This document shows, one piece after another, positions 55,190 to 63,060 of a DNA stretch of 64,000 nucleotides. The position numbers and the translations under genes were made by a program. The notes under the pieces were generated by a model that saw only the letters and a program-made list of their open reading frames with translations, did not search any database and was not told the DNA's origin. The number at the start of each line of letters is the position of its first letter. The first letter of the stretch is position 1. Source of the DNA: Bacillus rubiinfantis (GTDB lineage Bacteria > Bacillota > Bacilli > Bacillales > Cytobacillaceae); the NCBI GenBank assembly GCA_000752035.1, contig CCFE01000024.1, forward strand, positions 1 to 64,000. Reading direction: 5' to 3'.

Positions 55190-55873
55190 ATGATGAATGG
55201 ACAGACTAGTTTTAACGATATTATTAAAAAAAGTATTTTACATTCTGATACCTTTACCAGTGTTTCCGTCTTAGAGATTTTCTTTGGAACCTTAGCTTCA
55301 TTTCTAATCGGCCTATTTATCTATTATGTCTATAAAAAAACTTTTCGCGGTGTCGTGTACAGCCATAATTTTAATATTACCTTAGTACTGATGACAATGA
55401 TTACCTCGCTTGTGATCATGACGATTAGCACGAATATCGTCTTATCTCTTGGCATGGTCGGGGCACTGAGTATTGTCCGTTTCCGCACAGCCTTAAAGGA
55501 TCCCCTCGACATCGTCTTTTTGTTCTGGGCTATCTCTGCCGGAATTGCAATCGGTGCATCGATCTATCCTGTCGCCATTTTTGGCTCAGCCTTCATTGCG
55601 ATGGCTGTGTTCTTCCTCTCCAAGAAAAAATGGAAGGACATCACCTATTTATTGGTCATTCACTACGATGAAAAGGCGTATGATGAAATTAAAACAACAC
55701 TTGTTAAAATGGAGTATGAACTAAAATCAAAAGTGGTACGCAAGAATTGGACTGAACTAACCATCAAATTAAAGTTGAAAGTCGATAACACTGCCTTTGT
55801 CCATACCCTCTCAAACATTGACGGGGTCAAGGATGTTTCATTAGTCCAATATAGCGGTGATTATGCAGCTTAA
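55190..55873 (+). CDS. DUF4956 membrane protein
   Basis: 227 residues from the ATG at 55190 (GAGAGGA upstream). Four helices with the hallmark LGMVGALSIVRFRTALKDPLDIVFLFW and then a small cytoplasmic domain of about 70 residues. Family members regularly lie next to VTC and CotH genes. Last gene of the pel-CotH-VTC run; a terminator follows. Confidence 0.87.
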   Translation: MMNGQTSFNDIIKKSILHSDTFTSVSVLEIFFGTLASFLIGLFIYYVYKKTFRGVVYSHNFNITLVLMTMITSLVIMTISTNIVLSLGMVGALSIVRFRTALKDPLDIVFLFWAISAGIAIGASIYPVAIFGSAFIAMAVFFLSKKKWKDITYLLVIHYDEKAYDEIKTTLVKMEYELKSKVVRKNWTELTIKLKLKVDNTAFVHTLSNIDGVKDVSLVQYSGDYAA

Positions 55874-55912
55874 TAAGGAACACCGGCATTTGAAGCTAGA
55901 ATATCTCGGGCC

Positions 55913-55955
55913 AAAAGGGACAGCCTCCATCAAGGAAGCTGTCCCTTTTCTTTTA
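55913..55955. terminator. Bidirectional terminator between the pel operon and the hydrolase
   Basis: Perfect stem AAAAGGGACAGC (55913-55924) and GCTGTCCCTTTT (55938-55949), with inner TCC/GGA pairs and T tracts on both strands. Confidence 0.93.
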
Positions 55956-56780
55956 ATTATAAATACTGGTCTTATGTTTAAATGGGACAAACCCCTGTTT
56001 CTTACTATAGCTTGTACTACTATTATCTGGCGTTACAGTAAAGACAGCCTTATGTTCTTTCCGTTTAGCAGTTTGAAAATATTTGATCCATTTCTGGCCC
56101 CATTTGCTGTCCTTCAAACGTTCTTTATCGTAATTTTCCCATAATATTCCATCGACATATTTCTTCGAAGTAAATTTATATGTGTCAAAGCCCCAATTTT
56201 GTACGAAAACTAATTTAGGATATTTCTTGGTAATGGTTTGCAGCAGTTTTCCATAACCAGTCCGCAATTTTGTAGCAACTTTTTTATTATCGCCGTAAAA
56301 GTCATCAATATCACCAACTGTATCTAACAGCACACCATCAAACTTTTTGGCAATAATCTCTTCTTTTAGCTCAGCAAACAGCAGTTGTTGATAATGAAGG
56401 TTCGTAATATCCATTAAATAGGTATCCCAATCTTCGATATACACTTTTTTATAATTGACCTTTAGGTAATTACTTTCCTTGACTTTTGCCGTAAACGCTT
56501 TATCCCATTGCTGCAATTCCATTATACTAAGATAACCAAGGACAATGGTTCCGTTTGCTTTTAATTTAGCAACACGCTCTTTGGTAATCTCATGCGGTTC
56601 GATAATCACCATATCATAACGGCTAAGCTCTTTCACTTTAGCATCGCTGACATTTCCATAGTATATTTTATAGTTTTTTACATCTAATAACGGATTTTTC
56701 CACTTGGCATAAGTAGGGTAACAAGAAGTTAACAGTAGCAGAATAACGCAGGTAAGGATAAGTGAAGTTTTCCTAAACAT
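55953..56780 (-). CDS. Lipoprotein glycoside hydrolase, GH114/PelA-hydrolase-like
   Basis: 275 residues. Signal with lipobox LTSC (17-20), then a TIM-barrel of the endo-alpha-1,4-polygalactosaminidase (GH114/TM1410) type: KNYKIYYGNVSDAKVKELSRYDMVIIEP, GYLSIMEL, FDGVLLDTVGDIDDF and VFVQNWGFD. This is the fold of the hydrolase domain found at the N-terminus of Pseudomonas PelA and missing from the PelA here. It would cut GalNAc-rich Pel outside the cell. It is convergent with the pel operon and lies behind a c-di-GMP riboswitch. AAAGGGG precedes ATG. Confidence 0.87.
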   Translation of the reverse strand: MFRKTSLILTCVILLLLTSCYPTYAKWKNPLLDVKNYKIYYGNVSDAKVKELSRYDMVIIEPHEITKERVAKLKANGTIVLGYLSIMELQQWDKAFTAKVKESNYLKVNYKKVYIEDWDTYLMDITNLHYQQLLFAELKEEIIAKKFDGVLLDTVGDIDDFYGDNKKVATKLRTGYGKLLQTITKKYPKLVFVQNWGFDTYKFTSKKYVDGILWENYDKERLKDSKWGQKWIKYFQTAKRKEHKAVFTVTPDNSSTSYSKKQGFVPFKHKTSIYN

Positions 56781-56820
56781 GGAGGAGAGCCCCTTTACGA
56801 TTTATTCTTCCAATAAATTA

Positions 56821-56902
56821 CGGTAACCCAGCCGTCATAGTTTTTACACATTAGACCTGTGGTTTTGCGTCTCAATTTTTCAATTGATTTGCCCTTAGTA
56901 CC
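56821..56902 (-). promoter_or_regulatory. c-di-GMP-I (GEMM) riboswitch upstream of the hydrolase gene
   Basis: Read on the minus strand the segment shows the GEMM-I pattern in order: AAGGGCAAA, a GAAA-capped stem (AATTGAAAAATT), GACGCAAA, ACC-ACA-GGT stem, CTAA, a second stem ending in the segment GGCTGGGTTACCG; GGTA at the 5' side and TACC at the 3' side can close P1. The match is to the class consensus as I remember it. Between aptamer and start (about 40 bases) only a weak TTTATT/AATAAA hairpin is seen, so the output mechanism (and whether on or off) is unclear. Confidence 0.9.
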
Positions 56903-56903
56903 T

Positions 56904-56931
56904 ATTATAATATAATTGCATTTGCTCGCAA
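56904..56931 (-). promoter_or_regulatory. Promoter of the riboswitch-hydrolase transcript
   Basis: Minus strand TTGCGA (56926-56931), 16-base spacer, TATAAT (56904-56909). Transcription would start near or within the first bases of the aptamer. Confidence 0.55.
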
Positions 56932-56994
56932 AGAGTAGAATATCATAATAGTAGTTGTTGACTAATCTCCCCCCTGCTTGGGAACCTGATGAAG

Positions 56995-58236
56995 TCAGCC
57001 AGCCTCACTACGCTGCTGGTTCAACCTCCGTGCCATCGCAAGTTTGACAGCATAAAGGACAGGAACCCCCAGCAGCGACAGGCCGGCTAATAGTCCAAAT
57101 ACCGTAACAGTATCACCGTAACCGAAATAATCCAATAAAAAGCCACCCAGGGACGGACCGACGATATTTCCAATTTGCGTGAATCCCATCGCTCCAAAGT
57201 AAGTGCCCCGCAAATCAGATTTTGCAATTGAATCAATGAAGGCATCTGTCATCGAGAACATGAGAATTTCCCCAATCGTAAATAGAAAAATAACGGCTCC
57301 CCACACAGGAATCGACCCTGCAAGCGAAAAAGCAAACACCCCAAGCGCACAAACTAAATTGCCAACAATAATTGAAAAAATCGGCGAGTATTTTTTCCCT
57401 ATGGAGAGCAGTGGGTACTGCAGGGATATAACCGTTACGGCGTTCAGGATTAGAAAGGCCGAAAACATCCCCGCTCCCTTATTTTGGCCATATTCCATTG
57501 ACAGATACTGCGGCAATGTCGAGTTAAACTGAGCAAAACCTGTTGTCGCCAGAATGATGCCAAGGATTGACATCAGCAGCACCTTATCTTCCCTCACAGC
57601 CTTGGCTGCTTCAGAAAAACCAGCTTGTTTTGACCCAGCCGCATCAGCATGACTAGGCTGATAACCAGTCTTGCTATATGTAAGCATCAACGATAGACCA
57701 TAAAGGACATAGACACCAGCAGCAATAAAGAAAAGGAAGGTTGTTGTCGATGAACCAAAATAAAAGCCAAGCATCGGCCCAAAAATGACACCAACATTAA
57801 TGGCTGTATAGCGTAAGTTAAAGATGGTCAGCCTGTTTTTGGGTTCAGTAAGGTCGGCCAGCAGCGCTCTTGATGCCGGTTCAAACACAGACCTACAAAA
57901 CCCATTTAGGGCATTGGCGAGAAAGAAGCCAGCAACCGATTGCGCTAACCCGAAAATAACAAAAACCGCTGCCCACAAGAAAACGGAAGAATAGAGAACA
58001 ATTTTCCGGCCAAAGCGGTCAGATAAATAGCCCCCAGCAAAACTCGTTGTAATGCCGACAAGCGAGCTTACAGCGATAATCATTCCTGTTTGCGACGCGG
58101 AAACGTGCTTCACCTGAGTCAGATAAATCGCCAGGAAAGGAATGCTCATGGACGTTGCCATTCGGCCAAACATGGTGCCGACTAGTATATTAATCGCAAG
58201 CGGATGCAAATTTCGTAGATACTTTAACAAAGTCAA
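56995..58236 (-). CDS. MFS transporter, drug-efflux-like
   Basis: 413 residues, twelve helices, with MFS motif GGYLSDRFGRK after helix 2 and a repeated half further on. Resembles Bacillus multidrug efflux carriers (YttB-like); cargo unknown. TTG start, either at 58236 or better spaced from GAGGAG at 58230. Separate from the riboswitch, which lies downstream of its stop. Confidence 0.86.
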   Translation of the reverse strand: MTLLKYLRNLHPLAINILVGTMFGRMATSMSIPFLAIYLTQVKHVSASQTGMIIAVSSLVGITTSFAGGYLSDRFGRKIVLYSSVFLWAAVFVIFGLAQSVAGFFLANALNGFCRSVFEPASRALLADLTEPKNRLTIFNLRYTAINVGVIFGPMLGFYFGSSTTTFLFFIAAGVYVLYGLSLMLTYSKTGYQPSHADAAGSKQAGFSEAAKAVREDKVLLMSILGIILATTGFAQFNSTLPQYLSMEYGQNKGAGMFSAFLILNAVTVISLQYPLLSIGKKYSPIFSIIVGNLVCALGVFAFSLAGSIPVWGAVIFLFTIGEILMFSMTDAFIDSIAKSDLRGTYFGAMGFTQIGNIVGPSLGGFLLDYFGYGDTVTVFGLLAGLSLLGVPVLYAVKLAMARRLNQQRSEAG

Positions 58237-58405
58237 CTTCTCCTCTATAAAAATAAAAAACTACTGATACAAGTATTCAGTATGAACCACAACTGTTTCT
58301 TCGAAGAGTAATTGTTTTGTATTATAATCATCTATTATTGGTTTTTCAAGAATTTTTTTCCTATTAGTAAACTAAATGACCTTAATGGAGTTTGCCATAA
58401 TGATC

Positions 58406-58440
58406 AAAAAAAACAAAACCCTCCTTTTTATAAGGAGGGT
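58406..58440 (-). terminator. Intrinsic terminator, minus strand
   Basis: ACCCTCCT (58418-58425) pairs with AGGAGGGT (58433-58440); on the minus strand a long T-rich tail follows (58406-58418). Confidence 0.85.
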
Positions 58441-58604
58441 CTGGGTGGGAAACTATTCTTGCAAACTATGTTTAACTACATAATCTATGAACAACTTACT
58501 CCTCTTATCCGGATCGGCTAACAGCAGCGAAGGCCTTGGGTAAGTATTTTGTTTCCGCTAATGTTTCTTTTTATATTTAGGTGTTGATTATCTGCAAAAA
58601 TTAA

Positions 58605-58651
58605 AGGGGGGTCCAAAGTCAGTAACTGACCTTTGGTAGCCCTCTCTTTTT
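58605..58651. terminator. Terminator of the hydrogenase operon
   Basis: CCAAAGTCAGT (58613-58623) pairs with ACTGACCTTTGG (58625-58636), one bulge, extended by G/C-rich flanks. T-rich tracts on both sides. About 65 bases after the large-subunit stop. Confidence 0.75.
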
Positions 58652-58712
58652 GTTCTATTGACTAGAGCAACCATTTTATATCATCATTTTTCTATTAATT
58701 TTTCTGCCAGTC

Positions 58713-60437
58713 TTATCCCAAACGGATTTCAGTTGTATTTTTTGTCTCTAAATCTGTTAAGTGTACGGCACAGGCTAAACAAGGGTCAAACGAGTGAATA
58801 ATTCTCAAGATTTCCAGAGGTTGTGCTTTATCTAACAACTTTGTCCCTTTCAGTGCTGCTTCATACGCGCCCAGTTTGTTTTGATTATCCCGTGGTGAAG
58901 CATTCCAGGTTGAAGGAACAACCGCTTGATAATTTTTAGTTTTACCATTTTCAATATCAATCCAATGACCTAGTGCCCCGCGTGGCGCTTCCATCCAGCC
59001 GACACCTTGAGCCTTACTCGGCCAGTTTTCAGGATCGTTATTAGTATGATTTAGCGTACTTTGATCCCCTCTTTTAATATTTTTGAAGAGTTCATCCATG
59101 TCATTCCTCATCCAGTCGGTAATTAACACAGTCTCAAGGCCACGAGCAATCGTCCGACCAATTGCAGATTGCAGTGAGGATAATGGCAAATCAAGTCTTT
59201 TCAGCGTATCATCAACGATATCAACGATTTCCTGTTTTCCAGCAGCATACCCAACCAGCAACCGGGCGAGAGGTCCAGTCTCCATCGGCTGTTCCCGCCA
59301 GCGTGGGGCTTTGATCCAGCTGTATTCCTTGTTCGTATCCAACGTTTTATATGGAGCATTTGGACCAGTATAGTTAAATTCAGTTTCACCGTTAAATGGA
59401 TGTTTTCCTTCTCCCTTCGTTTTTTTACCATCATAGCTGTACCAAGAGTAATCGATAAATTCCTGAACTTGTTCGGGATCTGTTAAATCAATATCATGAA
59501 TTTCATTTAGATTACCATTTAGGATAACGCCCCGGGGCATCCTGAAGTTTTCCACATCATAAATATCGGTTGTTGAAAAATCGCCATAGCACAAATAGTT
59601 ATTTAAGCCGCCGCCATATGTACAATCTTTATAAAAAGACCCAATACCTAGCAAATCCGGAATGTATACTTGGTTAACGAACTCATTTGCTTGATTAATC
59701 AATTCAGAAACCTTAGATAACCGCTTTGCATTCACGCCGTATTCTCCATCAATGTTCAGCGGTGTAGCCATTCCTCCCACTACATAATTAGGATGCGGAT
59801 TTTTACCACCAAAGATGGTATGAATGTTGACAATTTCCTTTTGCCAATCCAATGCTTCCAGATAATGGGCAACAGCAAGGAGATTGAATTCTGGAGGCAG
59901 TTTGTAAGCTTTGTGGCCCCAGTAACCATTAGCGAAAATTCCAAGCTGACCGGAATCAACAAGCTTTTTAATTTTGTTTTGTACGTCAGTGAAATAACCA
60001 GGTGATGATTTTGGCCAGTTTGAAAGTGATTGGGCAATTCTTGATGTTTCAGCTGGATCGGCTTTTAAGGAATTAACTATGTCCACCCAGTCCAGTGCAT
60101 GTAAATGATAGAAATGAACAATATGATCATGAACAAATAAAGCTTCATTCATAATGTCGCGAATTAAATGCGCATTTCTCGGAATTTTTATATGTAACGC
60201 ATCTTCAACCGATCGAATGGATGCTAGGGCGTGAACAGTGGTGCATACACCGCAAATTCTTTGTACATATGCCCAAACTTCGCGAGGGTCACGTTCACGG
60301 ACAATTAATTCAAGCCCTCTCACAGCTGTTCCAGAACTAAATGCATCATTAATCATTCCATTTTCATCGATATCTACTTCTACTCGAAGATGTCCTTCGA
60401 TTCGTGTAATCGGATCGACAACAATCCTTTCACTCAT
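58713..60437 (-). CDS. hyaB: [NiFe] hydrogenase large subunit
   Basis: Carries the Ni-Fe active site. The two cysteine motifs are RICGVCTTVHALAS near the N-terminus and DPCLACAVH near the C-terminus; both have cysteine, not selenocysteine. A 15-residue tail after the last histidine (LTDLETKNTTEIRLG) is the part a maturation protease would cut off. GAGGTGG supports ATG 60437, giving 574 residues. The N-terminal GLELIVRERDPREVWAYVQ resembles group 1 enzymes. Follows the small subunit by 81 bases. No protease or hyp genes are in the window. Confidence 0.94.
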   Translation of the reverse strand: MSERIVVDPITRIEGHLRVEVDIDENGMINDAFSSGTAVRGLELIVRERDPREVWAYVQRICGVCTTVHALASIRSVEDALHIKIPRNAHLIRDIMNEALFVHDHIVHFYHLHALDWVDIVNSLKADPAETSRIAQSLSNWPKSSPGYFTDVQNKIKKLVDSGQLGIFANGYWGHKAYKLPPEFNLLAVAHYLEALDWQKEIVNIHTIFGGKNPHPNYVVGGMATPLNIDGEYGVNAKRLSKVSELINQANEFVNQVYIPDLLGIGSFYKDCTYGGGLNNYLCYGDFSTTDIYDVENFRMPRGVILNGNLNEIHDIDLTDPEQVQEFIDYSWYSYDGKKTKGEGKHPFNGETEFNYTGPNAPYKTLDTNKEYSWIKAPRWREQPMETGPLARLLVGYAAGKQEIVDIVDDTLKRLDLPLSSLQSAIGRTIARGLETVLITDWMRNDMDELFKNIKRGDQSTLNHTNNDPENWPSKAQGVGWMEAPRGALGHWIDIENGKTKNYQAVVPSTWNASPRDNQNKLGAYEAALKGTKLLDKAQPLEILRIIHSFDPCLACAVHLTDLETKNTTEIRLG

Positions 60438-60518
60438 CTTTTCCACCTCATTTATACCCCCATGCTGTATTGAACGGCAATTTTGGCAATACCACAAGCA
60501 CTAGGCAATACCTATTTT

Positions 60519-61406
60519 CTATTTTGTTGCGGTCACTGGCTGCTTCTGCACCGATTTAGCCCTATCAGGTTTCTTTTTAGGAAGAATCCCTTTATCCCAA
60601 ACGCTTTTTTCTGAGCAGGCGATGCAGCTAAAACCGGCAGCAATACAGCGCTCCACTCCTAATGATTCACAGGAATTAAAGGCTGTCGGACCTTTGCAAC
60701 CCAATTTAAACAAGCAGTAGCCATTTTTGGCGTTTTCATCATCGTAAGACTCTGCAAACAGCTTTTTATCAAAAAATGGTTTTCTGTGGCAGGTCATATG
60801 TACAGTCGTTTGATAAAACATTTTAGGGCGAAGCTTTTTATCCAGTTCCGGCAATTCTCCATGAAAGTGAACATGCAACAATGTCCCAATGATCACTTCT
60901 GGAATTGGCGGGCATCCTGGTACAAGTGCAACAGGGACCCCTTCTGGAATAACGGCTGTTAGTTCCACTGAATTCGTTGGATTTAACCCTGCACTAGGAA
61001 TTCCGCCCCAAGCAGAGCAGCTTCCAACAGCAATAACGGCCTTTGCATGTGCTGCTACGTGGATAATCTCTTCTCTGACAGATTTCCCGGCAATCATTAG
61101 AAATTGATCACTTTCCGGGATTCCTCCCTCAACCACCAGAACATATTGACCCTTATACTTTTCGAAAATGGTTTCTTTATGCTCTTCCGCTTGGTATCCG
61201 CTAGCAGTTGAAAGAAGTTCACTATACTCCAAAGAAATAAAATTAAGGATCGTATCGAGGGATGATGGCTCAGATGAACGGATAAAGGCTTCTTTGCACC
61301 CTGTACAATCCAATGCGCTAATCCATACCACAGGCAAGCGGCTGGCGCTTTGTTTTAGCATCTCTTCTGTTACATTTACGGATTCTAACCAATTATAAAT
61401 TCCCAT
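60519..61406 (-). CDS. hyaA: [NiFe] hydrogenase small subunit without Tat signal
   Basis: 295 residues. Proximal cluster ligands are in LDCTGCKEAF, VGSCSAWGG and VPGCPPIPE; histidine and cysteine ligands for the outer clusters in TVHMTCHRKPFF and the cysteine-rich C-terminal third (NGYCLFKLGCKGPTAFNSC, CIAAGFSCIAC). The N-terminus (MGIYNWLESVNVTEEMLKQ) has no twin-arginine signal and the C-terminus has no membrane anchor, so the enzyme should stay in the cytoplasm. It is 107 bases downstream of the CysJ-like reductase gene on the same strand with no terminator between. Confidence 0.93.
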   Translation of the reverse strand: MGIYNWLESVNVTEEMLKQSASRLPVVWISALDCTGCKEAFIRSSEPSSLDTILNFISLEYSELLSTASGYQAEEHKETIFEKYKGQYVLVVEGGIPESDQFLMIAGKSVREEIIHVAAHAKAVIAVGSCSAWGGIPSAGLNPTNSVELTAVIPEGVPVALVPGCPPIPEVIIGTLLHVHFHGELPELDKKLRPKMFYQTTVHMTCHRKPFFDKKLFAESYDDENAKNGYCLFKLGCKGPTAFNSCESLGVERCIAAGFSCIACSEKSVWDKGILPKKKPDRAKSVQKQPVTATK

Positions 61407-61513
61407 AAAATTCGCTTCCTTAATAAGATACTTAGTTTTTACGCGGTGTAACAGTATTATCTGTACTAATGGATATCTGGTAAAAAAGTGAAGACCGTCC
61501 TAGTGTTGATTAT

Positions 61514-62683
61514 TTAATATACATCACGTTGATACCGACCTTGCTTTTGTAAATCGTTTACATATGCTTCGGCATCCTCACGACTCATTGCACCTTCTTT
61601 TTCAAATACTTCAATAAGTGCGTTGTGAACATCTTTGGCCATGCGTGATTTATCTCCGCAAACGAAGAAGTAAGCTCCGTTTTCCATCCATTCAAATAAT
61701 TCCTTACTGTTTTCAAGCATTTTATGTTGTACATATACTTTTTTCTCTGTATCACGAGAAAAAGCAGTATCGATTTTTGTTAATACTCCATCTTGTTGAT
61801 ATTGTTCAAATTCGTCTTGATATAGGTAATCACATGCCGCATGCTGGTCACCAAAGAATAACCAAGATCTTCCTTGTGCCTTCGTTACGGCCCGTTCTTC
61901 AATGAAGGAGCGGAATGGAGCTATACCTGTTCCCGGTCCAATCATAATAATATCTTTATCACCTTGGGGCAGATGAAAGTGTTTATTAGGCTGCACAAAT
62001 ACCGGAAGTGTATCACCTTCAGAAACACGCTCCGCAACTAAAACAGAACAAACCCCTTTTCGATCCCGACCGTGAGCATGATAGCGAACAGCCCCAATAG
62101 TTAGATGCACTTCACCTGGATGTGCAGTGATACTGCTAGCAATTGAATATAGACGTGCAGTCATTTTTCTTAACATTGAGACTATGTCTTGGGCTGAAGC
62201 ACTCCATGGGCCAAAGTCACATAACATATCAAGCAAATCACGCCCATAGCAATATTCTTTCATTTGACCCGCATTTTCAGGAGACAATAACTTATGTAAA
62301 TCTTCATTTTCTGTGAATTGGGCAGCCTGCTGCAGGATCTTTTTGGACAATAACGTAATTTCAAAGTAATCTGTCAGCGCTTTCAACAATGGCAGAGTTT
62401 CACCTTGTTTACTAATGATAACCTCTGTTTTCCCATCCCAATTCATTTCCTCGAGAATAGCAGTGACCAATTCTGGATCATTACTAGGAAGAATTCCAAG
62501 AGCATCACCTGGATTATAAGTAAGACCAGAGCATTCTAATGATAACTCGAGATGTCTTGTTTCTTTGCTGGAGCCAGTCCCATTGATATTACAATTCTTT
62601 AAAACTTTCGCTGGAAATGGATTGGTTCTTGAATACGGTGTTACCACTTTTTTGACTTCAGAACTTACTGTAGTAGTTGACAT
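61514..62683 (-). CDS. CysJ-like FAD/NAD(P)H reductase lacking the flavodoxin domain
   Basis: 389 residues corresponding to the FAD and NAD(P)H domains of the sulfite reductase flavoprotein: RLYSIASSITAHPGEVHLTIG (RxYS FAD motif), GRDRKGVCSVLVAE, GPGTGIAPFRSFIEER, GRSWLFFGDQHAACDYLY and the end QGRYQRDVY, whose C-terminal aromatic residue stacks on FAD. No FMN/flavodoxin domain and no cysI gene. Being upstream of the hydrogenase genes, it may link the hydrogenase to NADPH. GAGGTG is best spaced for ATG 62683, though GTG 62692 and ATG 62686 are possible. Confidence 0.87.
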   Translation of the reverse strand: MSTTTVSSEVKKVVTPYSRTNPFPAKVLKNCNINGTGSSKETRHLELSLECSGLTYNPGDALGILPSNDPELVTAILEEMNWDGKTEVIISKQGETLPLLKALTDYFEITLLSKKILQQAAQFTENEDLHKLLSPENAGQMKEYCYGRDLLDMLCDFGPWSASAQDIVSMLRKMTARLYSIASSITAHPGEVHLTIGAVRYHAHGRDRKGVCSVLVAERVSEGDTLPVFVQPNKHFHLPQGDKDIIMIGPGTGIAPFRSFIEERAVTKAQGRSWLFFGDQHAACDYLYQDEFEQYQQDGVLTKIDTAFSRDTEKKVYVQHKMLENSKELFEWMENGAYFFVCGDKSRMAKDVHNALIEVFEKEGAMSREDAEAYVNDLQKQGRYQRDVY

Positions 62684-62737
62684 CATCTTCACCTCGAATA
62701 GTTTATACCCTTACATTAACATGAGTTTTCATCGTGA

Positions 62738-62766
62738 AGTATATCTATCTTAGAAAAAAATATAAA
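62738..62766 (-). promoter_or_regulatory. Possible promoter of the reductase-hydrogenase operon
   Basis: Minus strand TTTATA (62761-62766), 17-base spacer, TATACT (62738-62743), 54 bases upstream of the reductase start. No FNR, CRP or Rex dyad was recognised. Confidence 0.35.
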
Positions 62767-62774
62767 AAAAGTTT

Positions 62775-63060
62775 GCGTATATTAGATAATAAGTCACTTG
62801 GCGGAGCCGATATCTCGATTGCTACGAACGCGCCGTTAACTTCACCCTGGAGTTCGTTGCAGATGATTTGTTCTTCTACATATAATACTTCAAGACTGGC
62901 CTTGAGATTGCTGACATCATGCGCTGTAAAAACTCAAAAAACCGAACATTTTACTACATGTCCGGTCAAGAATTTGACGGTTACTTCCAATGGGATCCGC
63001 AATCTGGTTAAGAGCCCACACGCTCAGTCGATAATATTTATGGGTAATTTTTCCTACCTT
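62775..63060 (-). other. Intergenic stretch with coding-like remnant
   Basis: On the minus strand the frame reading KASLEVLYVEEQIIC then NELQGEVNGAFVAIEI then SAPPSDLLSNIRK (about 62770-62910) has a marked purine-first codon pattern but no start; upstream the same frame is broken by a TGA at the terminator hairpin. It may be a decayed gene. No identity can be given. Confidence 0.35.
62936..62965 (-). terminator. Terminator downstream of the TetR gene
   Basis: On the minus strand CCGGACAT, loop, ATGTTCGG (62942-62949 and 62958-62965, one G-U pair) is followed by six T and then GAGTTTTT. Confidence 0.75.

Larger units (their letters stand above)
58237..58712 (-). other. 476-base intergenic region with two terminators and coding-like scraps
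   Basis: No full gene is supported. Two hairpins lie in it (listed separately). Between them the minus strand reads a short frame ending TLAETKYLPKAFAAVSRSG at a TAA, then AGAGGAG and a 13-codon TTG frame (MFIDYVVKHSLQE). These look like remains of a decayed gene, too short to identify. Confidence 0.4.

Noticed and set aside
58713..60437. Selenocysteine in the hydrogenase large subunit
   Set aside because: Considered because selB is present, but both metal-site motifs have cysteine codons and there is no in-frame TGA.
61514..62683. True CysJ of assimilatory sulfite reduction
   Set aside because: The flavodoxin domain and a cysI gene are missing, and the sulfur genes lie over 30 kb away.
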